Shown: positions 44,307 to 53,922, numbered from the stretch's first letter. The stretch: DNA of 64,000 bases from Cyclobacterium jeungdonense (GCF_010994275.1 NZ_WMCD01000015.1:44563-108562); one strand, 5' to 3'. Notes: generated by a model not told the origin, from the sequence alone. A program made the numbers and translations.

Positions 44307-45749
44307 ATGATAAAAAAGATCGAAAATAGTTTCTATTATTCCATTTTGGTCCTATTTCCCATGATGGCCTGTACCGACCTGAACACTACCCCCAGGCAAA
44401 GTCTGACACCCGAGGTGGCATTTAACGATGTGTCCGGGTACCAGTCGGTAGCGAATTCGATGTACAGCAGGGCGAATAGCTTCAGTTATTATGGTCAAAC
44501 CATGATGATTGCTCCGGAAATTTTAGCAGACAATCTACGATTGGTAGCGAATACAGGCAGGTATCAGGGGGAAGAAGCGAATGGAGACAGGGACCACATT
44601 GCCATTTGGAATGGAGTGGTTTATGGAGGGATAAACGATGCCAACCTGATTATCGAAACCATAGATGACGAAAGTGTGGAGGGGGATGAGGATCAAAAAT
44701 CATTCATTAAAGGGGATGCCTATTTTATGAGGGCCTTGTTTTATTTTGACTTGTGCAGGGTTTATGGATACGAGCCTGGCAGAGAGGTGAATGGCTTTGA
44801 TTTGGGGCCAATTTTACGATTGACTCCGACACTTGTCGCTTCGGATGCCGATTTCAGAACCAGATCGACGGTTGAGGAGGTATATGCACAAATTGAAAGC
44901 GATCTGATCGCCGCCATTCCATTAGTGGGGGCTGTTCCCATTGGCTCAGAAGGGGTCTACTATGCAAATGCCGGCGCTGCGCTTACCTTATTGGCGCGGC
45001 TTTACCTCTATTGGGGGCGCATGGAAGATGCAGAGGCGGCAGCCACATCAGCCATGAACCTGCTAGGATTACGTACCAATGGTGATGGATTATCCGAAGC
45101 CGAGCAATACGTGCAGGGTTTCTCTCGGGCACCTCACCCGGAATCTCTTTTTGAACTCGAACTCCGGCAGGTGGATTGGAGCAGTGTGGATGGAGTAAAC
45201 AATAGTTTGAATTCCCTGGTTTCGGACAACGAACCAGCGGCCCAGTTCATCATAGGCGCTTCTAACGACCTCATTGCCGCTTATGAAGAAGAGGACGTTC
45301 GCCGGGATTGCTGGAGAGAAACGACGCGGGAAGGGATCGAAGGTCCGGTATATGCCAGCAGAAAATGGACCGGATACAAAGGGGACTTTTTGGAAAACCT
45401 CCCAGTCATTCGGGCAGCAGAGCTCTATTTGATTCGGGCCGAGGCCAGGTATCAAAACAATCCCCAGGGAGCAAGGGAAGACATCAATGCACTGCGCTCC
45501 AAACGTGGGCTGGGACCAGTAGATAACCTGCTGTCTGGAGAGGCTTTGCTAAACCGTATTTTGCTGGAAAGAAGGCTGGAATTTGCGTTAGAGGGCCACC
45601 GTTTCTTTGATCTAAAAAGAAATGGAAGAGATATAAGCAAACACGGAGATTTTCTGGAGGTACCTTATACCGATTACCGGATTCTGGCAAATATTCCACT
45701 TGAACAAATTCAATTAAATGAAGACCTTGAGCAAAACCCAGGATATTGA
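44307..45749 (+). CDS. SusD/RagB-family substrate-binding lipoprotein
   Basis: The product (480 aa) is the outer-membrane lipoprotein lid of the SusC transporter, starting five bases after it. The lipobox is MMAC at about C23. TPR-like helical repeats carry the family signature, including DAYFMRALFYFDLCRVYG, and the C-terminal NPGY ending typical of this family. It binds ligand at the cell surface. The downstream lipoprotein gene follows after three bases, so the three form one operon. Confidence 0.94.
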   Translation: MIKKIENSFYYSILVLFPMMACTDLNTTPRQSLTPEVAFNDVSGYQSVANSMYSRANSFSYYGQTMMIAPEILADNLRLVANTGRYQGEEANGDRDHIAIWNGVVYGGINDANLIIETIDDESVEGDEDQKSFIKGDAYFMRALFYFDLCRVYGYEPGREVNGFDLGPILRLTPTLVASDADFRTRSTVEEVYAQIESDLIAAIPLVGAVPIGSEGVYYANAGAALTLLARLYLYWGRMEDAEAAATSAMNLLGLRTNGDGLSEAEQYVQGFSRAPHPESLFELELRQVDWSSVDGVNNSLNSLVSDNEPAAQFIIGASNDLIAAYEEEDVRRDCWRETTREGIEGPVYASRKWTGYKGDFLENLPVIRAAELYLIRAEARYQNNPQGAREDINALRSKRGLGPVDNLLSGEALLNRILLERRLEFALEGHRFFDLKRNGRDISKHGDFLEVPYTDYRILANIPLEQIQLNEDLEQNPGY

Positions 45750-45752
45750 TAT

Positions 45753-46571
45753 ATGGCTACTAAACTAAAAACCGTTGGATTTTTCCTGTTGCTGGGCATG
45801 GCTTTCTGGATCTCATCTTGTATGGATGAATCCGGGTTTAACATCGTTTGGGAAGGCAGGGAGGTGGAATTTGATGATGCCTCCCGACCTAATAATTCCA
45901 TTCAGAAAATCATGACTAAAACAAATGATAATCAGGTAGACCAGGAGTTTGTTCGGGTAAACCTGGTAGGAGCTCAGGTAGATCAACCGGTCCCCGTACT
46001 ATTAGGGGTAGACCCTACCTCAACAGCAGTGGAAGGGGTGCATTACCGCTTGGAAGATAGAGAGGTAACCATCCCCGCCAATAGTAGTTTCGTGGACGTA
46101 CCTCTGGAAATTTTGACAGGAAACCTGGCTACCGACGAAATGCCTGATTTAACCTTAACCATTCTGGATGCTGGCGAAACCAAAATAAGCACCAATTACT
46201 TTCAACTAACCATCGAAATCAGGTTATCCTGTCCGTCAGATTTAGAGGGCGTATACAATACGGTAACCGTAGGCACTGGTGGTACAGTGAATTACGAGGT
46301 CACAATAACCGAGTTGGAACCCTTCACGTACCGAATTTCAGATATTACGGGAGGAGTTTATTCGCAGGTATTTGGTGCAGAGGACAATCCTGCGGTCTTC
46401 ACCGAGCTATGTGGTGAAATTACCATTACCGACCAACCCGACCTGGTTTTTGGGGAAGATACCTTCAACGGCACCGGAAGTGTCAATGAGGATGGCACCA
46501 TACGTATTAGCTGGAGAACCGAGGAATCGGAGGAAAGCGGCGTGACCACCTTGACCCGGGTGGTGGAATAG
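45753..46571 (+). CDS. surface lipoprotein, SusE/DUF4843-like
   Basis: A 272-residue lipoprotein (signal MATKLKTVGFFLLLGMAFWI, lipidated Cys at ISSC, residue 23). Its two-domain beta-sandwich-like body contains a Calx-beta-like segment (VEGVHYRLEDREVTIPANS). Genes in this position of susCD loci often encode accessory surface binding proteins. The family is not fully recognisable to me; DUF4843 or BT_3987-like is my best guess. It completes the susC-susD operon. Confidence 0.7.
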   Translation: MATKLKTVGFFLLLGMAFWISSCMDESGFNIVWEGREVEFDDASRPNNSIQKIMTKTNDNQVDQEFVRVNLVGAQVDQPVPVLLGVDPTSTAVEGVHYRLEDREVTIPANSSFVDVPLEILTGNLATDEMPDLTLTILDAGETKISTNYFQLTIEIRLSCPSDLEGVYNTVTVGTGGTVNYEVTITELEPFTYRISDITGGVYSQVFGAEDNPAVFTELCGEITITDQPDLVFGEDTFNGTGSVNEDGTIRISWRTEESEESGVTTLTRVVE

Positions 46572-46644
46572 GACGGCCTAGGTCCCAGTTTCAAGAAGAA
46601 AAGAAAAAAGCCTGGTAAATTATCAGAGACTTACGGAGAAATTC

Positions 46645-46740
46645 AGATGAAATCGAGTATGACGCAAGCGACACACAGAGGGATGATTAAAAATCATGCG
46701 AGATTTCATATGGTTCCTGAAAAACAATTATAATCGTATG
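46645..46740. repeat. dispersed palindromic repeat, copy C
   Basis: The left arm AGATGAAATCGAGTATGACG, inner GCAAGCGACACACAGAGGGA, right arm CATGCGAGATTTCATATG and tail ending ATAATCGTATGAAA resemble copies A and B2. The start codon of the protease gene (46738) is in the tail. It lacks the CCCGA/TCGGG hairpin. Confidence 0.7.
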
Positions 46741-49700
46741 AAAAAAACGCTCATATTGATTGCCTTTCTGCTTACCGGAGGATTGAGTTTTGCTCAAATT
46801 TCTGGTGATTCGGAAGGAGGAATGCGAAAAGTTAGGGCGGAACTGTTCCAAAACCTGCAGGAAAACCTGCAACGCTATCGCCTTCAACCCGCCGAAAAAG
46901 AAAGCATTGCAGCGCAATTAGGCATACCGGTTCGGATGCGACTCGCCGATGAACGGATAGCTGTTTTTCAGTACCTGGATGATGAAAATCATCCGGTTTA
47001 TTATACGACTCATAATGTAGCGGCGGCCCAGGCAACGGGTACCAGGGCATTGCAGCAGGGAGGCGGTTTGAACCTGGACTTGTCTGGGGCTGGCATGGTC
47101 ATCGGAATCTATGACCAAACCCGTCCCAAGGCTACGCACAACGAATTTGGTAACAGGGTTACTCAAATCGATGGATCTACTGAGGAAATCAGTAACCACG
47201 CCACCCACGTGACGGGGACTATTCTGGCATCCGGAAACAACGGCAATGCCCGGGGAATGGCCAATCAGGCCACCGGCTGGGCGTTCAACTGGGATGCCGA
47301 TATTTCCAAAATGAGTCAGAACAGTTACGATCCCGATCTCAATCCTCAGGGACATCTGGTGTCGAATCATTCCTATGGATTTTTGATGGGGTGGTTTCGG
47401 GATAGTAACAATAATTGGTCCTGGGCAGGAAATGAAGGTGTAAGTGCGGATGAAGATTACCGTTTCGGTTTTTATACCACCAAAGCCCGAGAGATCGATC
47501 AACTTGCTTATAGCAAACCCTATTACACCATCGTGTGGGCTGCAGGTAATGACCGCTCGGATGTGGGAGACGGATCCCGGGATGCGGACGGTCCGGATGA
47601 TTCCATTGGCCCGGAAGGCGTCTCAAAAAACAGCCTGACCATTGGAGCAATCAATATGTTAAATGATTATGCCGGTCCATCCGATGTAATCATGAGCTCC
47701 TTCTCCAGTTGGGGCCCGGTGGATGATGGCAGAATAAAACCTGATTTGGTAGGAAAGGGTGTGAACGTGTTTAGTACTGCCATTTTGGAATCCAATGGGG
47801 CGGACAGTTATGCCAATCTCAGTGGTACTTCCATGGCCACACCCAATGTGTCCGGCTCTCTTTTGCTCTTACAAGAGCTCTATAACAATCGGAATGCAGG
47901 CAGGTACATGCACTCAGCTACTGTCAAAGCACTGGCCATACAAACGGCGAAAGAAGCAGGGATGAATCCTGGTCCCGACTACATGTTTGGGTGGGGGCTA
48001 TTGGATACGGAGCAAGCCGCCAGGATGATCATTGATGAGGATGGCAGTTCTCGAATAATCCGCGAACAAGACCTTCAGCAAAACAGCGTATATGAGTTTG
48101 AATTTATTTCGAATGGTATCGAACCCATCAAAGCCACCATTGCCTGGACTGACCCAGCAGGTACGCCTCCATCGCCGCGGTTAAATCCGGTGGACTTGAT
48201 GCTGGTAAATGACCTCGACCTACGGATAATTGCAGAAAATGGAACTACCTACTTCCCCTGGTCTTTGAATCCCCTCGACGGTTCTACTGCTATAGCGAAC
48301 AATCAAAACGATAATTTTAGGGATAATGTAGAGCAAATACAGATAAACAACCCATCTCCCCAGCGGTATACCCTGCGGGTAAGTCATAAAGGGACGCTGA
48401 CAAACGGGCAACAACCTTTCAGTTTGGTGTTTTCAGCAGGGGTATCGGATGGTCAAACAAGTACCTTGTATTGGATAGGAGAGGACGGCAATTGGGACAA
48501 TCCCCAAAACTGGTCCTTGAGCAGCGATGGGCTGGCGGCAAACCAAATTCCCGATGAAGGTACCCGCGTGGTTATTGACCGAACGATTTCTCAGGAAACG
48601 ATTTCATTGTCCCAAAATACCGATGTTTTCAGTTTGAATATTTTTGGAGATAACCCCTGGGTATTGGATTTGAATCAAAATGAGCTGTTGATCAGAAACG
48701 GGTTCCGATCCAGCAATAACCTTACGGAGATTCGTGAAGGAAGGATCCATTTTGAGGGCGCGGAACAAAATGAAAATATATTGGATTTTGGCCGACTAAA
48801 TTTGGCCAATACAGATCTGATATTTGACGTGGGAAGGTGGAGGGTGCTTTCCCTACCCGAAGTTAACCGTTTGCAAATAGCAGAAGCGCAGGTTGAATTT
48901 GCCATGGATTCACTCGCTGTAAATGAATTTGAAATGACTGGGAATGCGACACTAAGGGGTAATCTGGGAACCCTGGAATACGCTGAAAGCTTTCGTATTT
49001 TAAGTACGGCTACGCTGGAGTCAGAAATGGCGATCGTTTTTACGGGAGAAGCCGGCGTATATGAAGATTTTGCTGCCAATACGGTGGCTAGTTTAAGAAA
49101 TTTGGGAGGACAATTGGAAATTGCGGCCTCGGGATTAATTCGGCGCCTGGAACTCAATGGGAAAACCCTGATTAGTCAAAATGATACGGAGGTTGACGCC
49201 CTCGAGCTGCAAGGAGGAGCCCAATTAGAACTTACAAATGGCCAATCATTTATCGTCCGCGAGACAGTAAGCCATTCTGCTGGGAATAACGTGCAGACTT
49301 TGATTCGTTCTTCCGGAAAAGCTACCTTCGTTCACGAACCTTATAAGAAATATTGTTTTGAAAGGCTGAGTGTAGAAAATGTGGATTTAATGGGAGCATC
49401 GCTTATCAATCTTGATCCCCAATCCTCCGTCACCAATTCCGCTAATTGGAGCAATATCGATTGTGATAACGTGCTGTTTGCCAATTTTGAAGTGCAATTT
49501 AACTGTGCCGGTGGTCTTACCGAGTTTATTAACTTATCGGAGGGAACCATTACGACTTACCGCTGGAATTTCGGAAACGTTGGAAGTTCCACGGATAGCC
49601 AGCCAACATTTGTTTTTGCTAATTCCAGAACGTACAATGTGAACCTGGAAATATCCGGTCCAGGCGGTACCGCTGATTTTAGCCAAGAGGTCACCATTAA

Positions 49701-50184
49701 TTCCAATTCCTTGAGAAAACCGGAAATTGTAGCCAATGGATCCCAGCTCACGTCAGCTTTACCCGCCTCCTCCTACCAATGGTATAATAACGGCGAATTA
49801 ATTGAAGGAGCTACCGGCAGGTCCCTTCAGGTTCTGGATGGAGGAGCCTATCAGGTTGCGGTGGTCGATGACCAATGCAACCGTATCTCCGATATGGTCG
49901 TGGTGTCGAGTACAAGTGACGGGACTTTTGCAGGCAGAGCCGGATATTCCATAGGTCCCAATCCGGTTGGGGACCGGCTTTCCCTTTTTATCAATAACGA
50001 TTACCGCGGGGAAGTCTCCGTGAGGATTTACGATGCAATGGGAAGGGAAAAGCAACACAACTTTTTTTCCAAGAAAGCAGCTGGTGCGGAATTTATTATG
50101 GAATTTAACCATTCTCCAGGCTTGTATCTGGTGCATGTAGAGGCGGCAAAGGAAATACATACCTTCAAAGTGACTAAAGAGTAG
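46738..50184 (+). CDS. subtilisin-like serine protease with T9SS sorting domain
   Basis: The 1148-residue protein has a signal peptide (1-19, MKKTLILIAFLLTGGLSFA), an N-terminal propeptide-like region and an S8 protease domain (about 115-430). The catalytic triad is D126 (IGIYDQTRPK), H154 (NHATHVTGT) and S365 (LSGTSMATPNVSG), with the oxyanion N271 (WAAGND). A proprotein-convertase-like P domain or sandwich follows, then a long repetitive region, a PKD-like domain (RWNFGNVGSSTDSQP) and a type A T9SS C-terminal sorting domain (SIGPNPVGDRLSLF to the end). It should be secreted and attached to the cell surface. I chose the ATG at 46738 because the signal peptide starts there. Confidence 0.9.
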   Translation: MKKTLILIAFLLTGGLSFAQISGDSEGGMRKVRAELFQNLQENLQRYRLQPAEKESIAAQLGIPVRMRLADERIAVFQYLDDENHPVYYTTHNVAAAQATGTRALQQGGGLNLDLSGAGMVIGIYDQTRPKATHNEFGNRVTQIDGSTEEISNHATHVTGTILASGNNGNARGMANQATGWAFNWDADISKMSQNSYDPDLNPQGHLVSNHSYGFLMGWFRDSNNNWSWAGNEGVSADEDYRFGFYTTKAREIDQLAYSKPYYTIVWAAGNDRSDVGDGSRDADGPDDSIGPEGVSKNSLTIGAINMLNDYAGPSDVIMSSFSSWGPVDDGRIKPDLVGKGVNVFSTAILESNGADSYANLSGTSMATPNVSGSLLLLQELYNNRNAGRYMHSATVKALAIQTAKEAGMNPGPDYMFGWGLLDTEQAARMIIDEDGSSRIIREQDLQQNSVYEFEFISNGIEPIKATIAWTDPAGTPPSPRLNPVDLMLVNDLDLRIIAENGTTYFPWSLNPLDGSTAIANNQNDNFRDNVEQIQINNPSPQRYTLRVSHKGTLTNGQQPFSLVFSAGVSDGQTSTLYWIGEDGNWDNPQNWSLSSDGLAANQIPDEGTRVVIDRTISQETISLSQNTDVFSLNIFGDNPWVLDLNQNELLIRNGFRSSNNLTEIREGRIHFEGAEQNENILDFGRLNLANTDLIFDVGRWRVLSLPEVNRLQIAEAQVEFAMDSLAVNEFEMTGNATLRGNLGTLEYAESFRILSTATLESEMAIVFTGEAGVYEDFAANTVASLRNLGGQLEIAASGLIRRLELNGKTLISQNDTEVDALELQGGAQLELTNGQSFIVRETVSHSAGNNVQTLIRSSGKATFVHEPYKKYCFERLSVENVDLMGASLINLDPQSSVTNSANWSNIDCDNVLFANFEVQFNCAGGLTEFINLSEGTITTYRWNFGNVGSSTDSQPTFVFANSRTYNVNLEISGPGGTADFSQEVTINSNSLRKPEIVANGSQLTSALPASSYQWYNNGELIEGATGRSLQVLDGGAYQVAVVDDQCNRISDMVVVSSTSDGTFAGRAGYSIGPNPVGDRLSLFINNDYRGEVSVRIYDAMGREKQHNFFSKKAAGAEFIMEFNHSPGLYLVHVEAAKEIHTFKVTKE

Positions 50185-50259
50185 TAAGCCTATTTAGTCG
50201 GAATGGAGGCGCTTAGTTAGTTTCCCCGGGCTGGCGGATGGTTTTGCTTCATTTTTATG

Positions 50260-50267
50260 TAACTTTG
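50260..50267 (+). promoter_or_regulatory. candidate -7 element of queD
   Basis: TAACTTTG matches TAnnTTTG, 22 bases before the queD ATG. The TTG element is not at the standard distance. Confidence 0.4.
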
Positions 50268-50289
50268 TGGCTTCAATTGAATAGAAGCA

Positions 50290-50709
50290 ATGGTACACGT
50301 TTGTCGGAAAGAACACTTTAATGCAGCCCATAAATTATGGAATCCGAAATGGTCCGAAGAGAAAAATAAATCTGTTTTTGGGCCCTGCGCTAATGAAAAC
50401 TGGCACGGTCATAATTTTGACCTGATTGTCACCATCAAGGGAAGGCCGGATGAGGAAACCGGCTTTGTGGTTGATTTGAAGCAGTTGAGTACGCTGATCC
50501 GTAGGGAGGTAATCGACAAGGTCGACCACAAGAACCTCAACGTGGACGTGCCGTTTATGACCGGGAAAATGGCCAGTTGTGAAAACCTGGTGATGGAATT
50601 CTGGAAAATACTCCAGCCGCTGGTGGATGAACTGGTCAAAGAAGGGGGCTTGTACAAGCTTACCCTGTATGAAACCCCCCGAAACTTTGTGGAATATTAT
50701 GGTGAGTAA
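50290..50709 (+). CDS. queD: 6-carboxytetrahydropterin synthase
   Basis: The enzyme turns dihydroneopterin triphosphate into 6-carboxytetrahydropterin for the queuosine pathway, the substrate of QueE encoded at 38607-39239. The zinc histidines are in HFNAAHKLWNP and HGHNF, and the catalytic cysteine is in FGPCANENWHGH. The 139-residue protein is of normal length. The gene lies 30 bases before lpxB, which probably shares its transcript. Confidence 0.93.
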   Translation: MVHVCRKEHFNAAHKLWNPKWSEEKNKSVFGPCANENWHGHNFDLIVTIKGRPDEETGFVVDLKQLSTLIRREVIDKVDHKNLNVDVPFMTGKMASCENLVMEFWKILQPLVDELVKEGGLYKLTLYETPRNFVEYYGE

Positions 50710-50739
50710 TCCTTACCTTAACCAACAAACCCAAGACAG

Positions 50740-51861
50740 TTGAATTACTACATCATCGCAGGGGAACGATCCGGTGACCTGCATGCTTCCAACCTGCTGC
50801 ATTGCCTAAAACAAGTGGACTCCAAGGCGGAATTCCGAGGCATGGGTGGGGATTACATGGAGGGAGAGGGTTGTATCCTGGTGGCACATTATCGGGAAAT
50901 GGCCCTGATGGGATTCTTGGAGGTATTGCTTCATTTTCGGCGGGTAGTTAAGTACCTGGATAAAATCAAAGCAGACCTTCTGAAACACCGCCCGGACGCA
51001 TTGATCCTGGTTGATTTTGGCGGATTTAATATGAAGATGGCTGCTTTTGCCAGCAAAAACGGGATACCTGTTCATTATTACATCGCTCCTAAAGTGTGGG
51101 CCTGGAACCAAAATCGGGCTTTTAAGCTTAAGAAATACGTCGATCATCTGTATTGCATTTTGCCGTTTGAACCGGAATTTTTCAAGAGATTTGATTGGCA
51201 GGTAGCATACGTGGGTAATCCCCTTTTGGACGAGAAGAGGAAATTCAAGCCCGATCCTGATTTTTTGCAAAAGCACCAGATCCACGCCGAAAAGCTGGTG
51301 GCGCTGCTGCCGGGAAGCAGGAAGCAGGAAATCAGGCAAATGCTGCAAACCATGATTGCCTTGAAATCCGAATTCAAAGAAGTGGATTGGGTGGTGGCTG
51401 GGGTAAAAAACCTTCCCGGGGAAGTTTACGACGAAGCGAAGGCAGCCGGGCTGAAGGTTGTCTTTGACCAAACCTACGATGTCTTGTATCATGCCCGGGC
51501 AGCGATCGTTACTTCCGGAACGGCGACCTTGGAAACGGCCTTGTTTGGGGTACCTCAAGTAGTGGTTTACAAAACCAGTGGGATCACCTATGCGATTGCA
51601 AAAAGATTGGTTCGGGTACCTTTTGCTTCCTTGGTCAATTTAATTACAGGAAAGGAAGTGGTAAAAGAGCTTATCCAGACGGATTATTCGCCAGCAACCG
51701 TGAAACGGGAATTGGAGGTTTTGCTTCCCGATGGACTCAAACGACAGGCCCAATTGGAAGGATATGGATCCGTAATGGAAAAGATTGGGACAAAAAAGGC
51801 CTCCAGGGAAACGGCCAGCTTGATTTACGGATCACTGCTGGGACCTCAGAAAATTAACTAA
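50740..51861 (+). CDS. lpxB: lipid-A-disaccharide synthase
   Basis: The enzyme joins UDP-diacylglucosamine to 2,3-diacylglucosamine-1-phosphate to make the disaccharide core of lipid A. The 373-residue protein has the family features IIAGERSGDLHASNLLHCL, GMGGDYMEGEGC, VDFGGFNMKMA, YYIAPKVWAWNQNR, YVGNPLLDEK and LLPGSRKQEI. It is membrane-associated on the cytoplasmic side. The start is TTG: no ATG exists between the nearest upstream stop (50719) and this codon, and the protein begins as expected for the family. Confidence 0.95.
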   Translation: MNYYIIAGERSGDLHASNLLHCLKQVDSKAEFRGMGGDYMEGEGCILVAHYREMALMGFLEVLLHFRRVVKYLDKIKADLLKHRPDALILVDFGGFNMKMAAFASKNGIPVHYYIAPKVWAWNQNRAFKLKKYVDHLYCILPFEPEFFKRFDWQVAYVGNPLLDEKRKFKPDPDFLQKHQIHAEKLVALLPGSRKQEIRQMLQTMIALKSEFKEVDWVVAGVKNLPGEVYDEAKAAGLKVVFDQTYDVLYHARAAIVTSGTATLETALFGVPQVVVYKTSGITYAIAKRLVRVPFASLVNLITGKEVVKELIQTDYSPATVKRELEVLLPDGLKRQAQLEGYGSVMEKIGTKKASRETASLIYGSLLGPQKIN

Positions 51862-51920
51862 GAATTACTGCAATAAATCGTAGTTATAACTAACATCACC
51901 TCGTCAATTATTAATCCGAT

Positions 51921-51950
51921 AAAAAAAGCCCCTCGTGCTGACGAGGGGCT
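51921..51950 (-). terminator. terminator of clpPX
   Basis: AGCCCCTCGT (51927-51936) and ACGAGGGGCT (51941-51950) form a perfect 10-bp stem with a 4-base loop, followed by seven T residues on the minus strand. It lies after the clpX stop codon. Confidence 0.92.
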
Positions 51951-51980
51951 TGAATACATTAGGGAAGAATATTCCTGGTA

Positions 51981-53210
51981 TCAGGCTACCTGAAGTTTCT
52001 TAAATTTCGATTTCTCAAATTGGGAACTAGCATATTCCAGGTCGACGACCAGCGTTTGCTTCCCTTCTTCAGAAGGCAATTCGTACATGGCATCGGTAAT
52101 GATGGCCTCACAAATGGATCGAAGCCCTCTGGCTCCCAAATTAAATTCCACTGCTTTTTCCACGATAAAATCGATTCCCGATTCCTCAAAGGTAAGAGTG
52201 ACATCCTCCATGGCCAGCAATTTCTCATACTGTTTGGTTAATGCATTTTTAGGTTCCGTCAGTATTCGCTTAAGCGTTTCTTTGTCCAGCGGGTCCAAGT
52301 GGGTAATTACTGGAAGCCTGCCGATCAGTTCCGGGATTAGCCCGTACGCTTTGAGATCCTGAGCGGTCACGTATTGCAGTAGGTTATTCCTGTCAATTAC
52401 TTCGGTTCCCGTTGATTTCTTACTGAATCCCATGGGTTGAGTATTTAATCTGCCAGCAATATGCCTTCCGATCCCATCGAATGCGCCACCACAAATAAAC
52501 AGAATATTTTCGGTGTTGACCGAGATCATTTTTTGATCCGGATGCTTTCTACCTCCCTGTGGGGGCACATTGACCACCGTACCCTCCAACAACTTCAACA
52601 TGGCCTGCTGAACACCTTCTCCACTGACATCACGGGTGATGGAAGGATTGTCCGATTTTCTAGCGATTTTATCCAGCTCATCTATGTAGACAATGCCTCT
52701 TTCCGCTGCTTCCACATTGTAATCGGCTGCCTGAAGCAAACGGGTAAGGATGCTTTCTACATCTTCCCCTACGTAACCAGCTTCAGTAAGAACGGTTGCG
52801 TCGGCGATACAGAATGGAACTTCCAGCGTTTTAGCGAGGGTTTTGGCCAGGTAGGTTTTGCCAGTACCTGTATCTCCCACCATGATGATGTTGGATTTTT
52901 CGATCTTCACATCATCGTCTTTTTCTTCTTTTTGTCCCAGTCTTTTGTAATGATTGTAAACCGCCACCGTAAGCACTTTTTTAGCCTCCTGCTGTCCTAT
53001 CACGTATTCGCCCAGGTAAGCAGTAAGTTCTTTTGGCTTTTTCAGCTTGAATTTTGGTTTTTTGGACTGTTTTTTAGTTTTGTCCTCTTCTCCCAAAATC
53101 TGGAAAGCCTGTTCGATGCAATAGTTACAAATATGTGCAGAAATGCCGGAGACCATCAGGTCTACGTCTTTTTTATTTCTGCCACAAAAGGAACACGTTA
53201 CTTGAGCCAT
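51981..53210 (-). CDS. clpX: ATP-dependent Clp protease ATP-binding subunit ClpX
   Basis: The hexameric unfoldase feeds proteins into ClpP. The 409-residue protein has an N-terminal zinc-binding domain (CSFCGRNKKDVDLM, then CNYCIEQAF), Walker A GDTGTGKTYLAK, the pore loop GYVGEDVESIL, Walker B VYIDELDKIA, the RKH-type loop GGRKHPDQK and a C-terminal small domain. The ClpP-docking loop, usually IGF, reads MGF. It follows clpP by four bases as one operon. Confidence 0.97.
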   Translation of the reverse strand: MAQVTCSFCGRNKKDVDLMVSGISAHICNYCIEQAFQILGEEDKTKKQSKKPKFKLKKPKELTAYLGEYVIGQQEAKKVLTVAVYNHYKRLGQKEEKDDDVKIEKSNIIMVGDTGTGKTYLAKTLAKTLEVPFCIADATVLTEAGYVGEDVESILTRLLQAADYNVEAAERGIVYIDELDKIARKSDNPSITRDVSGEGVQQAMLKLLEGTVVNVPPQGGRKHPDQKMISVNTENILFICGGAFDGIGRHIAGRLNTQPMGFSKKSTGTEVIDRNNLLQYVTAQDLKAYGLIPELIGRLPVITHLDPLDKETLKRILTEPKNALTKQYEKLLAMEDVTLTFEESGIDFIVEKAVEFNLGARGLRSICEAIITDAMYELPSEEGKQTLVVDLEYASSQFEKSKFKKLQVA

Positions 53211-53214
53211 GCAG

Positions 53215-53889
53215 TTATTCTTTTTCTTTTCGCGTCAATACTTCGTCAATCAAGCCATATTCTTTGGCTGCAGAAGCCCTCATCCAGTAATCTCTGTCTG
53301 AGTCCCTCTCAATTTCTTCTATGGTTTTACCACTGTGCTTTGCCAAAATTTCGTACAATTCAGTTCTTAGTTCCAATATTTGCTTGACGGTAATTTCCAT
53401 ATCCTTAGACTGCCCCTGCATTCCTCCGGATGGTTGGTGGATCATAATACGTGAATGCGGCAAAGCTGCCCGCTTGCCGGCGGCGCCTCCTGCCAATAAA
53501 ACGGCGCCCATGGATGCTGCCAAACCCGTACAAATGGTACCCACCTCTGGGTTGATATAGTGCATGGTATCGTAAATACCAAGACCTGCATATACCGATC
53601 CTCCAGGGCTATTGATGTACAATAAAATGTCCTTTTTGGAGTCAACCGATTCTAAAAACAAAAGCTGTGCCGTGATGATATTGGCAACATGATCATCTAC
53701 TCCCGTTCCCAAAAATATGATCCTGTCCATAATCAATCGGGAAAAAACATCTATTTCCCTGAAATTCGTAGGGCGCTCTTCGATCACCGCGCGGGTCATG
53801 TTTTCTACAGACTCGGTGTATTGGTCAAAGGTGTTTCCGCTAATGCCTTGTCCTTTTACCGCAAATTTTCTGAATTCTTCTTTATTCAT
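53215..53889 (-). CDS. clpP: ATP-dependent Clp protease proteolytic subunit ClpP
   Basis: The tetradecameric serine protease core of Clp. The triad is S in GLAASMGAVLL, H in RIMIHQPSGG and D in IERDSDRDYWM. Other family motifs are INSPGGSVYAGLGIYDTM and GTICTGLAAS. The 224-residue protein is of normal length. It is preceded by a terminator of tig and a -7-like element, so clpP and clpX are likely one transcript. Confidence 0.97.
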   Translation of the reverse strand: MNKEEFRKFAVKGQGISGNTFDQYTESVENMTRAVIEERPTNFREIDVFSRLIMDRIIFLGTGVDDHVANIITAQLLFLESVDSKKDILLYINSPGGSVYAGLGIYDTMHYINPEVGTICTGLAASMGAVLLAGGAAGKRAALPHSRIMIHQPSGGMQGQSKDMEITVKQILELRTELYEILAKHSGKTIEEIERDSDRDYWMRASAAKEYGLIDEVLTRKEKE

Positions 53890-53914
53890 CGTTTATTTTT
53901 TTATTGCACAGATA

Positions 53915-53922
53915 CAAAAATA
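53915..53922 (-). promoter_or_regulatory. candidate -7 element of clpPX
   Basis: TATTTTTG on the minus strand matches TAnnTTTG, 26 bases ahead of the clpP start, and lies directly next to the T-run of the tig terminator. No TTG is at the expected distance. Confidence 0.4.

Noticed and set aside
46918..47502. 194-codon minus-strand frame in the protease gene
   Set aside because: Antisense to the catalytic domain with a conserved triad on the plus strand.
48675..49157. 160-codon minus-strand frame in the protease gene
   Set aside because: Antisense to the repetitive part of the secreted protease; serine-rich composition comes from the opposite strand.
50806..51558. 250-codon minus-strand open frame in lpxB
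   Set aside because: Antisense to lpxB, low-complexity product, no promoter.
52461..53387. 308-codon plus-strand open frame across clpX and clpP
   Set aside because: It lies entirely antisense to two well-recognised genes and its product has no family features; it is a shadow of their codon use.
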